Part shown: positions 61,050-64,000 of the stretch, one piece after another
Position numbering within the stretch: the first letter of the stretch is position 1
Layout: the number at the start of each line of letters is the position of its first letter
DNA from: Tanytarsus gracilentus
Lineage: Eukaryota; Arthropoda; Insecta; Diptera; Chironomidae
Reading direction: 5' to 3'
DNA length: 64,000 nt
NCBI GenBank assembly: GCA_038502055.1
Contig: JAXRKN010000036.1
Span: 1,550,001 to 1,614,000, forward strand
Position numbers and translations under genes: made by a program
Notes under the pieces: model-generated
Seen by the model: the letters and a program-made list of their open reading frames with translations, nothing else
Databases searched by the model: none
Told to the model about the DNA's origin: nothing

Positions 61050-62565
61050 CCCAAAAAAATTTTGATAAATTTAATAAATTTTGTAAATTTTTGAGTAAAT
61101 TTTTAATTTTTTTGTCGATTTTTGAGTCAAATTTGATGTAAAATTTAATTCATTTATGTAAATTTTTTGATGTAAAATTTATCATTTTAGTAAATTTTTG
61201 ATGTAAATTCCGTCTTTTTGTCTAAAATTTTATGTAAAATTGAGTAAAAATTTATTTAAAAAAATTTGATGTAATTTTTTTCATATTTTTTATGTAAATT
61301 TTACGTAAATTTCATTTTCCTTTGTGGAAACTTAATTTAATTAAGTTTTTTTGCTACATCAGGTCTGGGCTTGGTTGTTTTTTGCTCTGTAATGAAGGAG
61401 GAATATTTATTAGAAACTTAAACTTATTTTTTGCTTCCCGTCGTTGCTGGATTCGAACCGCTGTCTTCTGGAGGAGAAATGTTGTTATACTCGCGCGCGT
61501 AAACACTTCGCTCCAAGCCTTTATTTAATTTATTTGCTAAATGGCAGAAAGTTATATAAGACCAACAACTTTCTCCTCCCATTTTGAAATATTTATTAGG
61601 GAATTCTTTGGATAGATTTTGTAATATTTTTTTATTATTTTTTAAATCGTTTTTTCTATATATTATTTAATAAATAAAATAATTTTTCTTAAAATATTTT
61701 TGAAGAAAAAAAAACGTTTTCCTTAAAATATTTTCAGCAAATTAACCTTGCTATTTAATTAATTATAGCGATTAAAAATGTTCATCGCCTTACACGTTAG
61801 GAATTTGAAGAGCTTTTTTCTTTGTGAACTTATTTTGAAATAATAATGGAAAATACTAGAAGATATAGAACCATTACAATGAATTCTGAATTTTTTTTGC
61901 AATCAATATTTTTTCGGAGATTACGCATATTAGAAAAAAAAACTATGCAACACTGTCAGAGAACGTCTCATTAATCAAGAAGTCAAAAACTTATTTTGGC
62001 ATTCATTGATTTAAGACTAAAATTTAGTTGGAAGTTTTCAAATTATAAAAATTGACTAATTGGTATAACACGAAAATTTTCTTGACATGAATTGATTTCG
62101 AGTTTTAACGTCTAAAATGGTTTGAACTACATTGTTTTATGTAAAATTATACGTCAAATTTGATGTAAATTTCAGGTTAAATTATTGGACATAAATTATT
62201 TTATATAAATTTTACGTAAATTTTATATAAAATTTTCTAATGTAAATTTTTGACGTCAGTTTTACATAAAAAGAAAAAATAATTAATTTGACGAAAAATA
62301 TGTATAAAAAAGGAAGAATGGGGAAAATAGATAAAATATGAATTGATGTAAATTTTTGTTAAATTATTTGGTAAAATTTTTTAAATTTTCGTTAAATTTG
62401 ATGTAAATTTGATGTTAATTATTTGACGTTAAATATTTTATGTAAATTTAATGTAAATTTTACATTTTTTTAATTTAAAAAGTATATGAATTTTACGTAA
62501 AAAAAAATTTTTATACAGATTTTACGTAAAATTGACATAAATTTGATAAGTTTTTGTTTTGTGGG
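61050..62565. mobile_element. 1.5-kb element, second copy of the tRNA-like-core family
   Basis: Bounded by ACCCAAAAAAATTTTGATAA on the left and, on the other strand, ACCCACAAAACAAAAACTTA on the right, with TA on each side. AT-rich arms made of GTAAATTTTACG-like motifs flank a core (61318-61560) that matches 35530-35760. No coding capacity. Confidence 0.55.
61318..61560 (-). repeat. tRNA-like (SINE-like) core, copy 2
   Basis: Matches the core at 35530-35760, including the invariant box B GGTTCGAATCC (61449-61459, minus strand), GCTACATCAGGTCTGGG and TTTTTTGCTCTGTAATG. The box A region has decayed (GCTTGGAGCGAAGTG). Confidence 0.65.
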
Positions 62566-64000
62566 TAGTAGCTATAGCAAAATAATATTTTTATTAACGA
62601 ATATCGTATTTTAAAATTATTTCAGCTTTTTATAAATTATCTCAATTCACGAGAAAAATTAGTTATTTTTTTAAGGGTTAAGAATCAAATTTAAACATTG
62701 ACTCAACTTAAACACACAAACACGACAAATGTTAATGCAGCGATGACATTGAAAATCTTACAAGCATAAGACGGAAATGGAATTCAATCAAGCAAACATA
62801 ATTTGTACATAGAACTCAAAATTAGATTTAAACAGGCTGCTGATACGCTACGTGATATTTTTTTCTTTCGTACATCCTTCATCGACGAAACTTTTCAGCT
62901 GAATTTGATTTGAATTATGTTAATTTGGAAACTCAGCACGAAGCAACTGCGACATTTCTCCTCTCACCATGTGTCGTGTCCATGGAGATGCCAAGTTGAG
63001 TTGACTGCTGTGATAGTCGAGTACATTCTTGAATATACACTCATGCTATTACGTCAATAATGACACACCGACGTCGATAAGAAGAGGAAAGAACTAATTT
63101 TTTTAACCCATTGCTTATCAGCAACAAACCGCGGCGCTTTAACATGATCGTTAATGTTTGTAATTGTTTCTTTCCTTTTATTTAGTAATCAGTCACTCAC
63201 ACCCAACTGCCGGTGCGAAAATAAAAATGTTAAAGTTTTTAAGAAGAAGAAAAGAAGCCATAAGAAAAAGGTGCGTGAACATTAATTGGACTGACATTCA
63301 CATTTTTTTTGGAGTTTTTTTTTTATTAAAATCACTTAACCGCTCTGCTTCATCCGGTCTTTCATTTCCGATTGTGCTTTCAAGCCTTTATTTCATCTTC
63401 TATTCGCTTGAGGGAATAGCAACGCAAATCAGCATCATCATCATTGTAACGGAAGGAAATTGAGAGAGAGATGAAAAATCTCTAAAGTGTAACATTTCTT
63501 GATGATGGACTGATGTGTTGAGTTTATTACAATGGGAAATGGAAATTTCTTTTAAAAAATATAATGATGATGATCGCGCTGCTCAATTTATGGTATAAAA
63601 TGCTCTTTATAGCGTTAAATCGACACAATTAAAAGAAAAGAGAGGTGGAAAAATTTCAATTCATACCGGCGCAAAAAAGCGCTCGAGAAATTGTTTTTTT
63701 TTTCGGCTTTTTAATATTTTATTGAAAAAAGTTAGCAGTTCATTTTGTTGAAAATAATTTTCTTAATCCATTTTACAAGCGCGGTACCGCAAATGGCTTG
63801 TGATTAATTTAAAGTAACAATAATTTTATGACTTGGAAATTAAATACAGTTGTGTGCGTTTGAGAAAAGAGAATTCATTTGTTTTTCAGTTTTCTTATGA
63901 TTTTTTTTATATTGGATGAGTCCGAGTGGAAAGTGATCACGTGCTCAAAAAATAATTTTAAATTCTTAATAATTTAATTTGCTAACTGGAAAATTTTTAA
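62566..64000. other. Gene-free DNA to the right edge
   Basis: AT-rich with some GATGAT and GAGAGA runs. No exon of the Star-like gene or other gene recognised; may be intron. Confidence 0.35.

Noticed and set aside
63164..63463. 99-codon frame near the right edge
   Set aside because: No recognisable domain, low-complexity start, no homologous pattern to the Star-like gene, and on the opposite strand.

Overview
The window is nuclear DNA of an insect and reads as a compact, AT-rich dipteran genome. Introns are mostly 50-110 bp with GT-AG borders. The gene set includes a 7tm_6 odorant receptor, Tret1-type trehalose/sugar transporters, a painless-like TRPA channel, IA-2 and a Star-like protein. 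A nematoceran fly, possibly a chironomid midge, is the best guess; that placement is inference. Exon borders were read by eye from splice signals and reading-frame continuity.

Layout, 1-20 kb (gene-dense): 5' part of an M1 aminopeptidase (-, runs off the left edge); a Tret1-like sugar transporter (-); a divergent TRPA channel (+); a roughly 1 kb repeat element; two small paralogous Ser/Lys-rich proteins (-); a secreted leucine-rich-repeat protein (-); a GPI-anchor-like immunoglobulin-domain protein (-); tandem HMG-CoA lyase genes (+); a small four-TM protein (-); an odorant receptor (+); EMC8/9 (+). 20-34 kb: three more Tret1-like transporters, making four in the window, with a 5 kb gene-free stretch between two of them that carries a near-perfect 254-bp-arm hairpin. 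A small secreted protein and an M14 carboxypeptidase lie tail to tail. 34-40 kb: repeat-rich, with a large terminal-inverted-repeat element that contains a tRNA-like core, a nested retroelement with a target-site duplication, and a 62-bp satellite. 40-53 kb: a membrane-anchored family 1 glycosidase behind a clear TATA box, dCMP deaminase, a tRNA-derived SINE, and the IA-2 pseudophosphatase. 53-64 kb: mostly gene-free, with a 162-bp MITE flanked by an 8-bp TSD, a 163-bp triplication, the 3' exons of a Star-like FkbM-domain gene, and a second copy of the tRNA-like-core element.

Functional themes: sugar handling (four Tret1-like carriers plus a beta-glycosidase), sensory input (TRPA channel, odorant receptor), digestion or peptide processing (aminopeptidase, carboxypeptidase), mitochondrial/peroxisomal leucine and ketone metabolism (HMG-CoA lyases), and dense-core-vesicle biology (IA-2). 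The best leads are the 254-bp hairpin, the two HMG-CoA lyase copies of which only one ends in a peroxisomal SKL tripeptide, the TIR element family sharing CCCRCAGAACA ends across very different sizes, and the pair of small unknown paralogs.
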